Assembly: GCF_022811725.1 (NCBI RefSeq)
Contig: NZ_CP094527.1
Span: 5,890,001-5,954,000, forward strand
DNA: 64,000 nt
Direction of reading: 5' to 3'
Origin: Mucilaginibacter sp. SMC90
GTDB taxonomy: Bacteria > Bacteroidota > Bacteroidia > Sphingobacteriales > Sphingobacteriaceae
The position numbers and the translations under genes were made by a program. Of the stretch, positions 43,098 to 53,246 are shown in pieces (position 1 is the first letter of the stretch; the number at the start of each line of letters is the position of its first letter). The notes beneath the pieces are model-generated. The model did not search any database, was not told the DNA's origin, and saw only the letters and a program-made list of their open reading frames with translations.

Positions 43098-44759
43098 TTA
43101 AACTTCGGCCAGGTATTTATGTACAAAACTTATTGCCATTGAGCCTTCGCCTACGGCAGATGCAACGCGGTTCATGGCACCCGCACGTACATCACCTGCG
43201 GCAAAAATACCGGGGCAGCTGGTTTCTAACAGGAAAGGATCGCGTTTAAGCTTCCAAACTTTGCCAAAATTTTCATAGCTGCGCAACTCCCTGCCGGTTT
43301 CAATAAAGTCTTTATTGTTTTTAATTATATCCAGCTTTATCCAATCGGTATATGGCTTAGCGCCAATAAATATGTATAGTGCATTGGCTGCTTTAACCTC
43401 AGTTTCTTTGGTTTTACAGTTTTGTATAGTAAGCTTTTCAAGGCAATTAGTACCCTCCGCCTCAATTACCTCTGTATTTGGTAAAACCTGAATATTAGGT
43501 GTATCGGCAATCTGGTTGATGAGGTAGGCCGACATGGTTGCCGTTAAATCATCCCTGCGGATAATGATATATACATTTTTTGCAAATTTTGACAGGTACA
43601 TAGCTGCCTGCCCTGCCGAGTTACCTCCGCCAATAACAAACACCTCTTTACCTGTACATGCCGAAGCTTCGGTAGTAGCGGCACCATAATAAATACCGGC
43701 ACCGGTAAAGTTATCAACACCCTTCACCTCCAGTTTGCGGTAATCAACACCGGTGGTAATTACAACGGTACGGCTAATAATTTCGGGGCCATCATCTAAA
43801 ATAATGGTTTTGTATCCATCCTTCTGTTTGATATCACTAACAGACTGCGGCGACAAAAATTCGGCACCCAGGCGCATGGCCTGGCTTATGGCACGGCGGG
43901 TAAGGTCGGCACCGCTTAAGCCTGCCGGGAAACCAAGGTAATTTTCAATACGCGAACTGGTACCTGCCTGACCGCCCGGAGCTTTTCGTTCGATCAGTAA
44001 AGTTTTTAATCCTTCAGACGAACCGTACACCGCTGCTGCTAATCCTGCCGGTCCCGCGCCTATGATCACCACGTCGTAAACATCGGTGAGCTGCGTAGAG
44101 CTTTTACCCATTTTGTCGGCAATATCCCTGATAGTTGGTTTGGTTAAACAACTGCCATCTTCAAAAATCACTACCGGTAAATCGTCGGTTGTACGGTTGT
44201 TTATGGTTAGCAAATTGGCCGAATCGATGTTTTTCTCGATATCAAACCAACGGTAAGGGATCAGGTTACCTGCTAAAAAATCTTTTATAAGGTGTGATTG
44301 AGGCGAAAACTGGTATCCCACCAGCTTCATACCCACAAATTCGGGTACGTAGTGGCTATGCCAGTCGTCAAGTAAATCGTTTATTACCGGATAAAGTTTT
44401 TCCTCGGGTGGGTTCCAGGGTTTCATCAGGTAATAGTCAAGCTGTACATCGTTAATGGCTTTAATTGCGGCGTCAGTATCGGAGTACGCGGTAAGCAATA
44501 CCCTTTTAGCTTCGGGGAATACTTTTTTTGCTTTCTCCAAAAACTTAACACCTTCCATTTCCGGCATACGCTGATCACACAAAAACAAGGCAACCACCTC
44601 CGAGCTGTTTTTCAATTCAACAAGGGTTTCATACGCCTCGTTTGCCGATGTTGTGCTTAGGATCTTATATTCTTTATTATACTGCGATTTTAAATCGCGG
44701 CTTATTGACCGCAATACCTGCGGATCATCATCTATAGAAAATATTATCGGACGGCTCAT
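43098..44759 (-). CDS. Response regulator fused to thioredoxin-reductase-like flavoprotein
   Basis: Protein of 553 aa. Residues 1-130 form a receiver domain with phospho-acceptor Asp62 (CDQRMP), Thr90 and Lys113 (LMKPW). Residues 135-215 look glutaredoxin-like (KLVGYQFSPQSHLIKDF). Residues 225-553 are a FAD/NAD(P) reductase: FAD motif VVIIGAGPAG (234-239), nucleotide motif VIGGGNSAG near 375, and FAAGDVR near the end. The position of the thioredoxin-reductase CATC is replaced by GAAT in YYGAATTEA, so disulfide chemistry through that pair is lost. Encoded 53 bp after the histidine kinase. A light/redox signal output is possible; function unproven. Confidence 0.9.
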   Translation of the reverse strand: MSRPIIFSIDDDPQVLRSISRDLKSQYNKEYKILSTTSANEAYETLVELKNSSEVVALFLCDQRMPEMEGVKFLEKAKKVFPEAKRVLLTAYSDTDAAIKAINDVQLDYYLMKPWNPPEEKLYPVINDLLDDWHSHYVPEFVGMKLVGYQFSPQSHLIKDFLAGNLIPYRWFDIEKNIDSANLLTINNRTTDDLPVVIFEDGSCLTKPTIRDIADKMGKSSTQLTDVYDVVIIGAGPAGLAAAVYGSSEGLKTLLIERKAPGGQAGTSSRIENYLGFPAGLSGADLTRRAISQAMRLGAEFLSPQSVSDIKQKDGYKTIILDDGPEIISRTVVITTGVDYRKLEVKGVDNFTGAGIYYGAATTEASACTGKEVFVIGGGNSAGQAAMYLSKFAKNVYIIIRRDDLTATMSAYLINQIADTPNIQVLPNTEVIEAEGTNCLEKLTIQNCKTKETEVKAANALYIFIGAKPYTDWIKLDIIKNNKDFIETGRELRSYENFGKVWKLKRDPFLLETSCPGIFAAGDVRAGAMNRVASAVGEGSMAISFVHKYLAEV

Positions 44760-44812
44760 AGGGGTAAATATGCAGGCAAATTAACTAATATTTTTGGTAA
44801 AATCGGTTTTTG

Positions 44813-46231
44813 CTAACCATTTATCGGGAAGCAAACTATAAACTCGGTATGCCCGGGCTTTGATTTTACCTTAATCGAACCGCGGTGCTGCTTCACTATG
44901 CGCTGCACCACCTCAAGCCCCATACCGGTACCTTTACCCATTTCTTTTGTAGTAAAGAAAGGATCATAAATACGGCTGATGTTATCTTCAGGTATGCCGG
45001 GCCCGTCATCAATAATGGTTACTTCAACAAAGTCGTTATCTTTTTTTGTGCGGATGATAAGTGTTCCTTTCTCATTTATTTCCATGGCATCAAGGGCATT
45101 GTCAACCAAATTTGTCCATACCTGGTTAAGTTCGCCAATAAGGGCTTTAACCTCGGGCAGGGTATCATCAAATTCTTCAACAACAGTAATATTTTCCTTC
45201 CTGATCTTATAGCCCAGCATGGTGATGGTATTACGGATCCCGATGTGGATATCGGCATATTGCTTATCCTGTGCACGGTCCATATGGGTAAATGTTTTAA
45301 CAGAGCTTACCAACTCTGCAATACGGCGCGCCGATTCCTGAATATCTTCAATCATCTTTTCGCCCATAAGCTTGCTGCTTAGCCAGCCCATAATGATAGG
45401 TACGGCATGGTCAGGGATATGTGCTTTAAGCGCTTCCAGGTTTTCGGTAGTGAAGCTAAAATCGACAAAGCTTTCGGCTATATCGTAAGCATCCTCTACC
45501 CCGTTATCTTCCAGCCATTCAGATATTTCATCTTCAAGCTGGGTACGCTGCTTAAGCGTTAGGCGGGTATAACATTCCTTTTTATTCAGGATCCTGAACA
45601 GTTCGTCGGTTAGTCCGTCAACCTGTTCATCACTTGCCTTTATGGCAAACATATTTTTAAGATGTGACGGCACCATACGCAGGTGTTTCCTTAACGATAA
45701 GGAGTCGCGTACGATAGCCGATGCCGGGTTGTTAAGTTCATGGGCCAAACCTGCAGATAGCTTACCTAAAGCCATCATTTTATCGTTTTGTTGCTGCATG
45801 GCCGTAAAATCGCGTACGCGGGTGGTCATGATATGAACCAGGGCCTGGGTAAGTTCAAAGTGGTTCTGGATCATCTCAATGATATCGGCCGTAGGATAAC
45901 TCAGAATCGTTAACTCGCCAACGGCCTGTGCATAACCTTTAGCAATTAGCCCGCGCGAAAAAGGCATGTAACCTGTAATGCTGCCTTTTTCAACCAGGGT
46001 ATAGTCGCGCCGGGATCCCTGCTGCATCATAAAAAAGCGCATATTACCCTCCAGTACAAAATGAGGGCCTGTGAGCTCCTGACCCGGTTCCATCAGGTAT
46101 TCACCGTCTTCAAATGTTAATATTTCACTTTTATCAATCAGCCATTGCAGCTGATCATCGGGTATATTGGCCAAAGCTTCAAAAGCTTTCAAGTCTGATA
46201 CTGTTACCTGTAGTTCACTTACCTTTTGCAT
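44813..46231 (-). CDS. Histidine kinase with cyclic-nucleotide-binding-like input domain
   Basis: Soluble sensor kinase of 472 aa. Residues about 15-130 form a cNMP-binding cupin (LMEPGQELTGPHFVLEGNM, ITGYMPFSRG). An HisKA region has the phospho-acceptor in LAHELNNPA, and HATPase motifs appear as N-box LVDNALDA, DDGPGIPE and GTGMGLEVV. No transmembrane segments, so sensing is internal. Pairs by position with the receiver-flavoprotein 53 bp downstream. The ligand may not be a cyclic nucleotide, because the phosphate-binding Arg is not obvious. Confidence 0.9.
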   Translation of the reverse strand: MQKVSELQVTVSDLKAFEALANIPDDQLQWLIDKSEILTFEDGEYLMEPGQELTGPHFVLEGNMRFFMMQQGSRRDYTLVEKGSITGYMPFSRGLIAKGYAQAVGELTILSYPTADIIEMIQNHFELTQALVHIMTTRVRDFTAMQQQNDKMMALGKLSAGLAHELNNPASAIVRDSLSLRKHLRMVPSHLKNMFAIKASDEQVDGLTDELFRILNKKECYTRLTLKQRTQLEDEISEWLEDNGVEDAYDIAESFVDFSFTTENLEALKAHIPDHAVPIIMGWLSSKLMGEKMIEDIQESARRIAELVSSVKTFTHMDRAQDKQYADIHIGIRNTITMLGYKIRKENITVVEEFDDTLPEVKALIGELNQVWTNLVDNALDAMEINEKGTLIIRTKKDNDFVEVTIIDDGPGIPEDNISRIYDPFFTTKEMGKGTGMGLEVVQRIVKQHRGSIKVKSKPGHTEFIVCFPING

Positions 46232-46300
46232 ATTTAAAAGTAGGGAATATTATTTAATGATGTAAAAATGAGGTGAAAAATTGCAATTGGGTGAACCTGA

Positions 46301-46632
46301 CCGCTGATTTTTTTGATTGCGCAGATTTCGTTGATTCTATCTGTATTTGGATTAAAAGTATTTGTGGATTTATTTGATTTTTGTGATTGTGGGATTATCA
46401 TTTATCATTATTTCCCCCGATTCGTGTCCTCACGAATCGCTTTATGCTATGAAGTTATTAATTGTTTGGCGGATGATCGTGAGGAAACGATCACGGCGAG
46501 CAGCGGTTGCGTCAGTGGTCGCTGAGATAACACCGACCATAAGCTGAACTGATTGTCCTAAAGGCGATCGTGAGGACACGAATCGCGGGAAGAGAATCCC
46601 TCAATCACAAAAATCTCATAAATCCCGGTTCA
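46301..46632. repeat. TGA-ended palindromic repeat, copy B
   Basis: Left end TGACCGCTGATTTTTTTGAT at 46298 matches the family terminus and right end AATCCCGGTTCA (46621-46632) matches the other terminus. Inside are ATTCGTG/CACGAAT at 46420-46437, GATCGTG..CGATCAC at 46474-46493, and a further copy at 46563-46584. The 398-bp gap 46232-46629 holds this element and nothing coding. Its right end contains the lytTR gene's stop codon. Confidence 0.68.
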
Positions 46633-47373
46633 GTTCCATTTGCTCAGAAATACCCCGAAAGCTTCTTTATACTGATCGCCTACGGTGATGTTCACTTTGC
46701 CTATCTGCAAGGCATTACGGGTAATGGAATTAATTTTATTAAGTGATACAATGAACGAGCGATGTACGCGCATAAAACGTTTGGATGGTAGTTTTTCTTC
46801 CAAAGCTTTTAAACTGGTAAGAGACAACAGCGGCTTTTCCTTATCCTGGAGATAGATCTTTACGTAGTCTTTTAAACCTTCAATGTACAGGATTTCGTTA
46901 AGGGCAATACGCACCAACTGATATTCGATCTTTAAAAACAGGTATTCCTCTTCTTCAACAGGTTCGGTGGCAACTGCTGCACTATTGTTTGAGCGGTTCA
47001 CCAGTTCAAAATAACCCAATGCTTTATTTGATGCATGCAAAAACTCTTCATAGTTAAATGGCTTGAGCAAATAATCGAGTGCGTCAACCCGGTAGCCTTC
47101 AATAGCAAACTGGTTATAGGCGGTGGTAAAAATAATACGTGGTTTGTTAGCCCCCCTGCTGTCAAGTACTCTTGCAAGTTCCATACCATTGAGGTTAGGC
47201 ATTTGAATATCCAGAAAAATAAGGTCAATCTTTTGATCCTGCAAGCCAACCAACGCCTCAACAGCGCTACTGTAGCGGCCAACCAGTTTCAAAAATGGTG
47301 TTTGCTCAATAAAAGCACAAACCAGTCCCAGCGCAAGTGGCTCATCATCAACAGCTATACAATTAATTATCAT
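46630..47373 (-). CDS. LytTR-family response regulator
   Basis: Regulator of 247 aa. Receiver domain (1-125) with acidic pocket DDE 9-11, phospho-acceptor Asp55 (FLDIQMP), Thr and LLKPF; a C-terminal LytTR DNA-binding domain (about 150-245) with FMRVHRSFIVSLNKI and VTVGDQY. Overlaps the upstream histidine kinase by 4 bp, so the two are a coupled pair. Its TGA stop falls inside the adjoining palindromic repeat. Confidence 0.93.
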   Translation of the reverse strand: MIINCIAVDDEPLALGLVCAFIEQTPFLKLVGRYSSAVEALVGLQDQKIDLIFLDIQMPNLNGMELARVLDSRGANKPRIIFTTAYNQFAIEGYRVDALDYLLKPFNYEEFLHASNKALGYFELVNRSNNSAAVATEPVEEEEYLFLKIEYQLVRIALNEILYIEGLKDYVKIYLQDKEKPLLSLTSLKALEEKLPSKRFMRVHRSFIVSLNKINSITRNALQIGKVNITVGDQYKEAFGVFLSKWN

Positions 47374-48440
47374 GACAGCTTAAGGGTTAAGTTAACAGTA
47401 TAGGTGTTGGCAATAGTATCCTCATTAATATCCAGCTTATACTTCCCGGTATAAAGTATATCAAGCCTGCGAATGGTATTTGTTAAACCGATGCCCTTAT
47501 TTTCGCCAATGTTGGGGTTATGATCTTTATAGATACCGTTTTCAACCGTTAAATTAAGTGAATCTCCCTGCTGATCGACAACAATGCGAATGGCGCTCGG
47601 CTCGGTAGCGCTTATACCATGTTTAAAGGCATTTTCTACAAAAGGTAAAAAAAGCATTGGGGCAACGGCTACGTCATTAGTGTGCGCCGGCGGTGTAAAG
47701 GTAACTGTTACTTTTTCGGTAAGCCGCAATTCCATAAGGCTGATGTAATCCTTAATAAAAGCAATCTCCTGGCTTAATAATGCCGTGCCGTGCTGGGTAT
47801 CATATAAAACATACCGCATCATACGCGAAAGCTGGTGCAACGCTTTACGTGAGGTTTCGGCGTTAACATGTGTAAGTGCGTAAATATTATTAAGCGTATT
47901 GAAAAAGAAATGTGGATTGATCTGGGCTTTCAGGAAGGAAAGTTCGGAGCTTATTTTTTCCTGCTCAAGAGCAGCCCTCAGCCTGATATCTGATTGCCAT
48001 TTTTGAATAGCGGTTATACTGGTGCTGATGCCCAAAACCAATGCAATGATAATTGTACCGAAAATATCCCAGCCGCCTTTGTCCCTGGGTTTGGGCGGGC
48101 GGTGTTGTTTATGAAATATAGCTTCCATACGCTCATGCATATGGAGCGCATCATCTGCCCATTGGCTAAATAATAAAAAAACCGCCACTAATACTACAAC
48201 AGTAATTAAATACATAGCGGTACGGTCATGCAGTAAAAAACGCGGAACAAGCAGTCGGCTATTAAAATAATAAGCCGCTACAAGCAGGAAAAAAACAATG
48301 GCTTGCTTGATCCAAAACTGGTAAGGAAACTCAACATTCCAGGTGAGCGGCTGGTAAAAAAACAGCAGTATACCAAAAACGGCCCATATTAAAACATGAA
48401 TAAGTACAGTGATGGTGTTACTTTTTGATTTAAGGCTCAT
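47370..48440 (-). CDS. LytS/YpdA-type membrane histidine kinase
   Basis: Sensor of 356 aa with four transmembrane helices (about 12-30, 43-62, 78-98, 127-145) and no large periplasmic domain. The His_kinase region has the phospho-acceptor in INPHFFFNTLN; ATPase motifs are LPFVENAFKHG and GIGLTNTIRRL. Phosphorylates the LytTR regulator whose gene overlaps it. The divergent outer-membrane protein gene at 48721 is a plausible target. Gap 48441-48720 shows no RNA gene. Confidence 0.92.
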   Translation of the reverse strand: MSLKSKSNTITVLIHVLIWAVFGILLFFYQPLTWNVEFPYQFWIKQAIVFFLLVAAYYFNSRLLVPRFLLHDRTAMYLITVVVLVAVFLLFSQWADDALHMHERMEAIFHKQHRPPKPRDKGGWDIFGTIIIALVLGISTSITAIQKWQSDIRLRAALEQEKISSELSFLKAQINPHFFFNTLNNIYALTHVNAETSRKALHQLSRMMRYVLYDTQHGTALLSQEIAFIKDYISLMELRLTEKVTVTFTPPAHTNDVAVAPMLFLPFVENAFKHGISATEPSAIRIVVDQQGDSLNLTVENGIYKDHNPNIGENKGIGLTNTIRRLDILYTGKYKLDINEDTIANTYTVNLTLKLS

Positions 48441-48720
48441 TTAAAGGATTACTATAATTCACGAAAGATAAATTTACTTATATAATCAACAATAATACAA
48501 ATCAATACTACTACAGGACAATCATAATCGGCCGGGAGGCAAAAAACACCGATGAGCCCTTTAATCTGATCTTTAAAGAGTTCCATAACCCCTCCATGGT
48601 ATAACCGCCGGCATTTATAGGCTAAAATGGCTATCCCGTCTATATATTAACAGGCTCTGTCTATTACGTTTTTTACACTAAAATTAATGCTATTGTTTTG
48701 CTGCTGTTAATCAGCATAAA

Positions 48721-51570
48721 ATGAAAATCCTATACTCCTTAGCAGTATTAATTGCGTTAGCGTTTACGTTACATTTTAACGCCAACGCTCAAACTAACCG
48801 AACGGTTCATGGTATCGTAAAAGACTCTACCGGCTACCTTGTTGCCGGCACCAGTATAAAAATGCTTACCGGTACCGATAGCACCACCGTAATTACGGGT
48901 ACCGACGGGACTTTTACGTTTAACAACGTAAAAGTAAACCAATTTAGTTTGGTATTTAGTTCGATAGGCTATCAACCACTCAGGCGCCGCTTTGTGCTTG
49001 CCAATGACAATAAACCGGCCGATTTACCTCCGGTTATCCTGAAAATAGAAACTACCATGTTAAACACTGTGGTTATTGCTGATGTGAACCCGGTAAAACT
49101 TAAGGAGGATACCATTGAATTTAATGCCGATGCTTACAAGGTGCGTGATAATGCCCCTGTTGAAGATGTGATCAAAAAGCTGCCGGGTATGGACGTTGAT
49201 AAAGACGGTAACATCACCGCCCAGGGCAAAAGCGTTACTAAGGTACGCGTTAACGGAAAGGATTTTTTTGGCGGCGATGTTAAAACAGCCACAAAAAACC
49301 TGCCTGCCGATATTGTACAAAACATCCAGATCATTGATGATTACGGCGACCAGGCAAATCTTACCGGCGTAAAAACCGGCGAGCCCGATAAAGTACTTAA
49401 CATCACCATTAAGCAAAATAAAAACTATGGCTATTTTGGACAGGCCAGTTTAGGCGGCGGGCGGGATGCCCTCCCCGGTGTATCAAGTGATAAGGAAAGC
49501 AACAGGTATGTGGCTTCGGCAAACGTGTTCAGTTTTAGCGGTGACAGGCAGCTGGCATTTCTGGGCAACCTGAATAATACCAATACCAACCTGTTTACTT
49601 TCGGCGGCGGCGGCCCGAGAGGTGGCGGTCCGGGTGGCCCTCCGGGATCAAACAGCAGCTCATCAAACGGGATCACTACAGCCCGCTCATTCGGTTTCAA
49701 TTATCGCGATAGCTGGGGCAAAAAAATCACCGCTTACGGTAGTTATAGCTTTGCCGATAATTCGGTGAACACCATCAGCAGTACCATTCAAAATAACCTT
49801 TCGTCAACCAACGCAAGTACCAATACACAAACCAATAACCAGCAGGACGAGAAGCTGAACCACCGGGTTAACTTCAACATCGAATACAAGCCCGATACTA
49901 TAAACTACGTAAAGATCACCCCATCATACGCATACGCCAGCACCAACACTACATCTGATGCTACAAGCCTGCTGCTCCGGAATTCGGAAACGGTATCAAA
50001 CTATAGTCTTGCAAACCTTAGTAAATCAACAGAGCCCAACTATGGTGTTAATGTATTATTTAACCATAAGTTTAATAGCCATGGGCGCAACTTCAGCGTA
50101 AACGTTGGCGCTGGCAGTTACACTATTAATAAATATCAAAACCCGGTTTACACCTATATTGATGGAGCCCGCAATGCCCCCTTAAACCAGTTCATTAATA
50201 CCGATAGCCGTACCGATAGCGTGGGAACTACCCTATCCTACATGGAACCTATCAGCAAAAAAGGCTATCTGGAGCTTAACTATGCTTACCACTACGCCTA
50301 CACCACTGCCGATAGGGCAACGGATACCCTGGCCGATAACGGCGCTATAAACAGGTACGATTTGCTGAGCAATAACTATAACTCAACTTTTGTTACCAAC
50401 AGGTTTGGGCTTAACTATCGCTTTATAGACAAAAAATACAATTATACTTTAGGTGTTGTGGCACAACCTACATTGCTAAAAGGATCGTCGATAGTTGATG
50501 GCACACCATTTACAACCAACAACAACACATTTAACTGGGCTCCTACTGCCAGGTTCATCTATAACTTTTCGCGCAGCCAATCACTTAGTTTAAATTATAA
50601 CGGCAGCAGTAATCAACCTACTTATACAGAATTGCAACCGGTTACCGACTTCAGTAACGCATCATACCCGGTACAGGGTAACCCCGATCTGAAACCGGAG
50701 TTTAATAACACATTGTCGTTAAAATACAATAAGTTCAATTTTGAAAGCGGTAACGTATTCTTCAGCAACCTGTCGTTCATTAAAACGGATAACAAGATTG
50801 TAGCCAATACCATTACCTACCCTAAAACTTATGCGCCTAACAGCAAACTGGCCGGGAGTATTTTAACCCAATATTTAAATGCCGATGGTTATTATTCGGC
50901 ACAGGGATTTTACGTGTTTGCCAAGCCCTGGCAAAAAAGAAAATATAATTTATTCATGATCGGTAACATTTCGTACAATAACAACGTCTCATATATTAGT
51001 AATGTCGACTCTGCTACCTACAACATGACAACCGAGAAAAATATTGCCAAAAATTTGGTATTATCTCAAGGCGCGCGCTTTAGAGTGAGCATTACCGATG
51101 TTATTGACGCCGAAGCAAGCACAACCTACAGTGTCAACACATCAAGCAATTCAATTAAGCAGGCCAACGTTAACAGTAACTTCCAATCCCTTAACCTGGG
51201 TATTAACGGCAAAAGCTATTTTAAAGACTGGACACTGAGCTATGATTACTCAAAAATGATCTATTACGGTTATACCGGTGCTACCAACCCCAATATATTG
51301 AACACCTATGTAGAGCGCCGCTTTTTGAAAGGCAATGCCGGCACCCTAAGGTTTTCAGTAATGGATGTATTTAACGAAAATACGGGATACACTACAACGC
51401 AAAACGGCAGCTACATTACTCAAACCAACAGTAACCGTTTGGGCCGTTATTACCTGCTGACATTTACACTTAAGTTACAGAAATTTGCCGGTAAAAGACC
51501 AACGATGGAACGCGGCGGGCCGGGTGGTCCCCCTCCTGGCGGCGGCCCCGGCGGACCGCCACCATTTTAA
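48721..51570 (+). CDS. Outer-membrane beta-barrel protein with carboxypeptidase-regulatory-like domain
   Basis: Protein of 949 aa. Signal peptide ends near NANAQ. A carboxypeptidase-regulatory-like beta-sandwich (about 27-110: TVHGIVKDSTGYLVAG) and a TonB-receptor-like plug (about 130-225: IKKLPGMDVDKDGNITAQG, KDFFGGDVKT) precede a long barrel of the OMP_b-brl_3 type. There is no clear TonB box. Gly/Pro-rich loops occur at about 300 (GGGGPRGGGPGGPPG) and at the very C-terminus. Cargo is unknown. Divergent from the LytS/LytTR genes, ending in a good terminator. Confidence 0.87.
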   Translation: MKILYSLAVLIALAFTLHFNANAQTNRTVHGIVKDSTGYLVAGTSIKMLTGTDSTTVITGTDGTFTFNNVKVNQFSLVFSSIGYQPLRRRFVLANDNKPADLPPVILKIETTMLNTVVIADVNPVKLKEDTIEFNADAYKVRDNAPVEDVIKKLPGMDVDKDGNITAQGKSVTKVRVNGKDFFGGDVKTATKNLPADIVQNIQIIDDYGDQANLTGVKTGEPDKVLNITIKQNKNYGYFGQASLGGGRDALPGVSSDKESNRYVASANVFSFSGDRQLAFLGNLNNTNTNLFTFGGGGPRGGGPGGPPGSNSSSSNGITTARSFGFNYRDSWGKKITAYGSYSFADNSVNTISSTIQNNLSSTNASTNTQTNNQQDEKLNHRVNFNIEYKPDTINYVKITPSYAYASTNTTSDATSLLLRNSETVSNYSLANLSKSTEPNYGVNVLFNHKFNSHGRNFSVNVGAGSYTINKYQNPVYTYIDGARNAPLNQFINTDSRTDSVGTTLSYMEPISKKGYLELNYAYHYAYTTADRATDTLADNGAINRYDLLSNNYNSTFVTNRFGLNYRFIDKKYNYTLGVVAQPTLLKGSSIVDGTPFTTNNNTFNWAPTARFIYNFSRSQSLSLNYNGSSNQPTYTELQPVTDFSNASYPVQGNPDLKPEFNNTLSLKYNKFNFESGNVFFSNLSFIKTDNKIVANTITYPKTYAPNSKLAGSILTQYLNADGYYSAQGFYVFAKPWQKRKYNLFMIGNISYNNNVSYISNVDSATYNMTTEKNIAKNLVLSQGARFRVSITDVIDAEASTTYSVNTSSNSIKQANVNSNFQSLNLGINGKSYFKDWTLSYDYSKMIYYGYTGATNPNILNTYVERRFLKGNAGTLRFSVMDVFNENTGYTTTQNGSYITQTNSNRLGRYYLLTFTLKLQKFAGKRPTMERGGPGGPPPGGGPGGPPPF

Positions 51571-51685
51571 AGAATGGTAAGGCTCATAAAATATTAAAAA
51601 CCTTTCCGTCCCTGAGAAAGATGGTGAGTTCAGATCAAAACATGATGATCTGAGATTTAGTTGATGTTATCATAAGATAACTGCA

Positions 51686-51721
51686 GGGCGTTCCGGGGTG
51701 AGATACGGGACGCCCCTTTTT
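51686..51721 (+). terminator. Intrinsic terminator after the outer-membrane protein gene
   Basis: GGGCGTTCCG and CGGGACGCCC form a 10-bp stem with one G-U pair and a 10-nt loop, followed by TTTTT. About 115 bp after the stop of the outer-membrane protein gene. Confidence 0.85.
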
Positions 51722-51845
51722 ATTAATTATACGTTAACATTTGGCCCGGGGTTATAGGATCTCCATAAAAATATCCGGTGTTTTGCCCCTTATCAATATT
51801 ATAAATCGCTAATATGATGGCACCAGGCAATAAATACGCTATTTT

Positions 51846-53114
51846 TTAATTAATTGAAAAATGATAATTTACTCCTGCTTTAAAACCACTTTGTTTAATT
51901 GAATAATCTCCTGGTGTTTCATTGCCGCTGTGTATTGATGTTGGAATTGCATACGATGCATTGATCTCGAACGCTTTATTGATGATTACACCTGCTTTTA
52001 TCGGAAAACCCAGCCAGTTTTTATCAAACGCAAGCAGGTTATTATTTGACGCAGATGTACCACCCGAAGTGATCACCTGGCTATATTTCGGAAAGTTTAC
52101 CGTTACACCTATATCGCCGTAAAATTTCATAGTATTGGTATTGTATAAATAATAAATAAATTGAGGATAAGCGGTCAGATTACGCTGATCAAAATGATAT
52201 TTTATTTTCGGCTTATCGGGTTGGGCATAATAAAGATCAGCAATTGTTTCGTTTGAGGCTGTCCAATACATCAGTTCAATCCGGAATACGGCCCTGCCTA
52301 TTTTTGCGTTTGTATAAAAATTTATACCTGCCGAAAATGTGGGGCCAAAAGTTGTTTTACTTTCATCGGCATTACGAAATGGCAACTCGCCTCCAAATTT
52401 AAATTTATTGGCTGATACACCTGCGCCAACAAAGAAATCGAACGATGATTGAGTTTCATAATGCGTGTTATCAGCCATCATGTTATTTATCATGCGTGAT
52501 ATCTTCCTTAAAACAGGTGTTTTGTAGCTTGCTTTTTCAATTTCCTGTTTAAGTTCATCTGACGAAGGGTTGTACTTTGCCGCTAAATTATAAAGCTGTG
52601 GCACATACTCGTTATCTGAGTGTGTGGCAACACCAAGCTCGGGTATATAATACATCCGATATATAAGTTCATAGGTGGTGCCGGCTGCGTGATCAGTAAT
52701 AAAGTATCTTGTTTTAATATCATCAGTAAACGAGTAAAGCGTAACCTTATCACCTTTTTGCTGTACTTTCAAAAAAACAGTACGCTGTTTTACACTGGTA
52801 TCTTTGCCTGTGGGCAGCCTGGCAATATTAGTTTCATCATTACTTACAGGGCCGCTATAGCGCTCATAAGCTACCGAATTGGTTATTTCAAAATATCTAA
52901 CATCGTTAGCAGTATAGTTATTGACGCTTGAACTTGAAGCTGAGGCTTTAAAACTGATAGCTTCGGGGTTGCTGTCCCATTCTTTTTCGTTTATAAATCC
53001 CTTAATTGTTTCTCCCTTAATTGTGATAATGTAACCTGGTTTAAAATTACTTTGAGCTTTTAAAAGTAAGGGATACAGAAGTGGTACCAATAACAGTACA
53101 TGCTTAATTTTCAT
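51846..53114 (-). CDS. Hypothetical outer-membrane beta-barrel protein
   Basis: Protein of 422 aa with a signal peptide (ending near LLLKAQ). Residues 25-200 are a beta-rich region beginning FKPGYIITIKGETIKGFINEKEW, seen in Bacteroidota proteins of unknown function. From about 215 it has alternating aromatic strands (FDFFVGAGVSANKFKFGG, FGPTFSAGINFYTNA) and ends in KAGVNYHFSIN, typical of a small porin-like barrel with a C-terminal aromatic signature. No enzymatic motif seen. Possibly co-transcribed with nothing; convergent with 48721-51570. Confidence 0.75.
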   Translation of the reverse strand: MKIKHVLLLVPLLYPLLLKAQSNFKPGYIITIKGETIKGFINEKEWDSNPEAISFKASASSSSVNNYTANDVRYFEITNSVAYERYSGPVSNDETNIARLPTGKDTSVKQRTVFLKVQQKGDKVTLYSFTDDIKTRYFITDHAAGTTYELIYRMYYIPELGVATHSDNEYVPQLYNLAAKYNPSSDELKQEIEKASYKTPVLRKISRMINNMMADNTHYETQSSFDFFVGAGVSANKFKFGGELPFRNADESKTTFGPTFSAGINFYTNAKIGRAVFRIELMYWTASNETIADLYYAQPDKPKIKYHFDQRNLTAYPQFIYYLYNTNTMKFYGDIGVTVNFPKYSQVITSGGTSASNNNLLAFDKNWLGFPIKAGVIINKAFEINASYAIPTSIHSGNETPGDYSIKQSGFKAGVNYHFSIN

Positions 53115-53246
53115 TGTGAAGTGGTTTGAGTTTAATTGGTAGTTGAAGATAATGTTAAAAAAATATAAATTTTATACTTTATCAAAAAATGAGCAATATT
53201 TACACTTTTTACCTACATTTAGCCAGTTGTTTGTAAATAAAACTGA

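Noticed and set aside
43098..44759. Plain thioredoxin reductase annotation
   Set aside because: The redox CxxC is absent and a receiver domain is fused at the N-terminus, so trxB would mislead.
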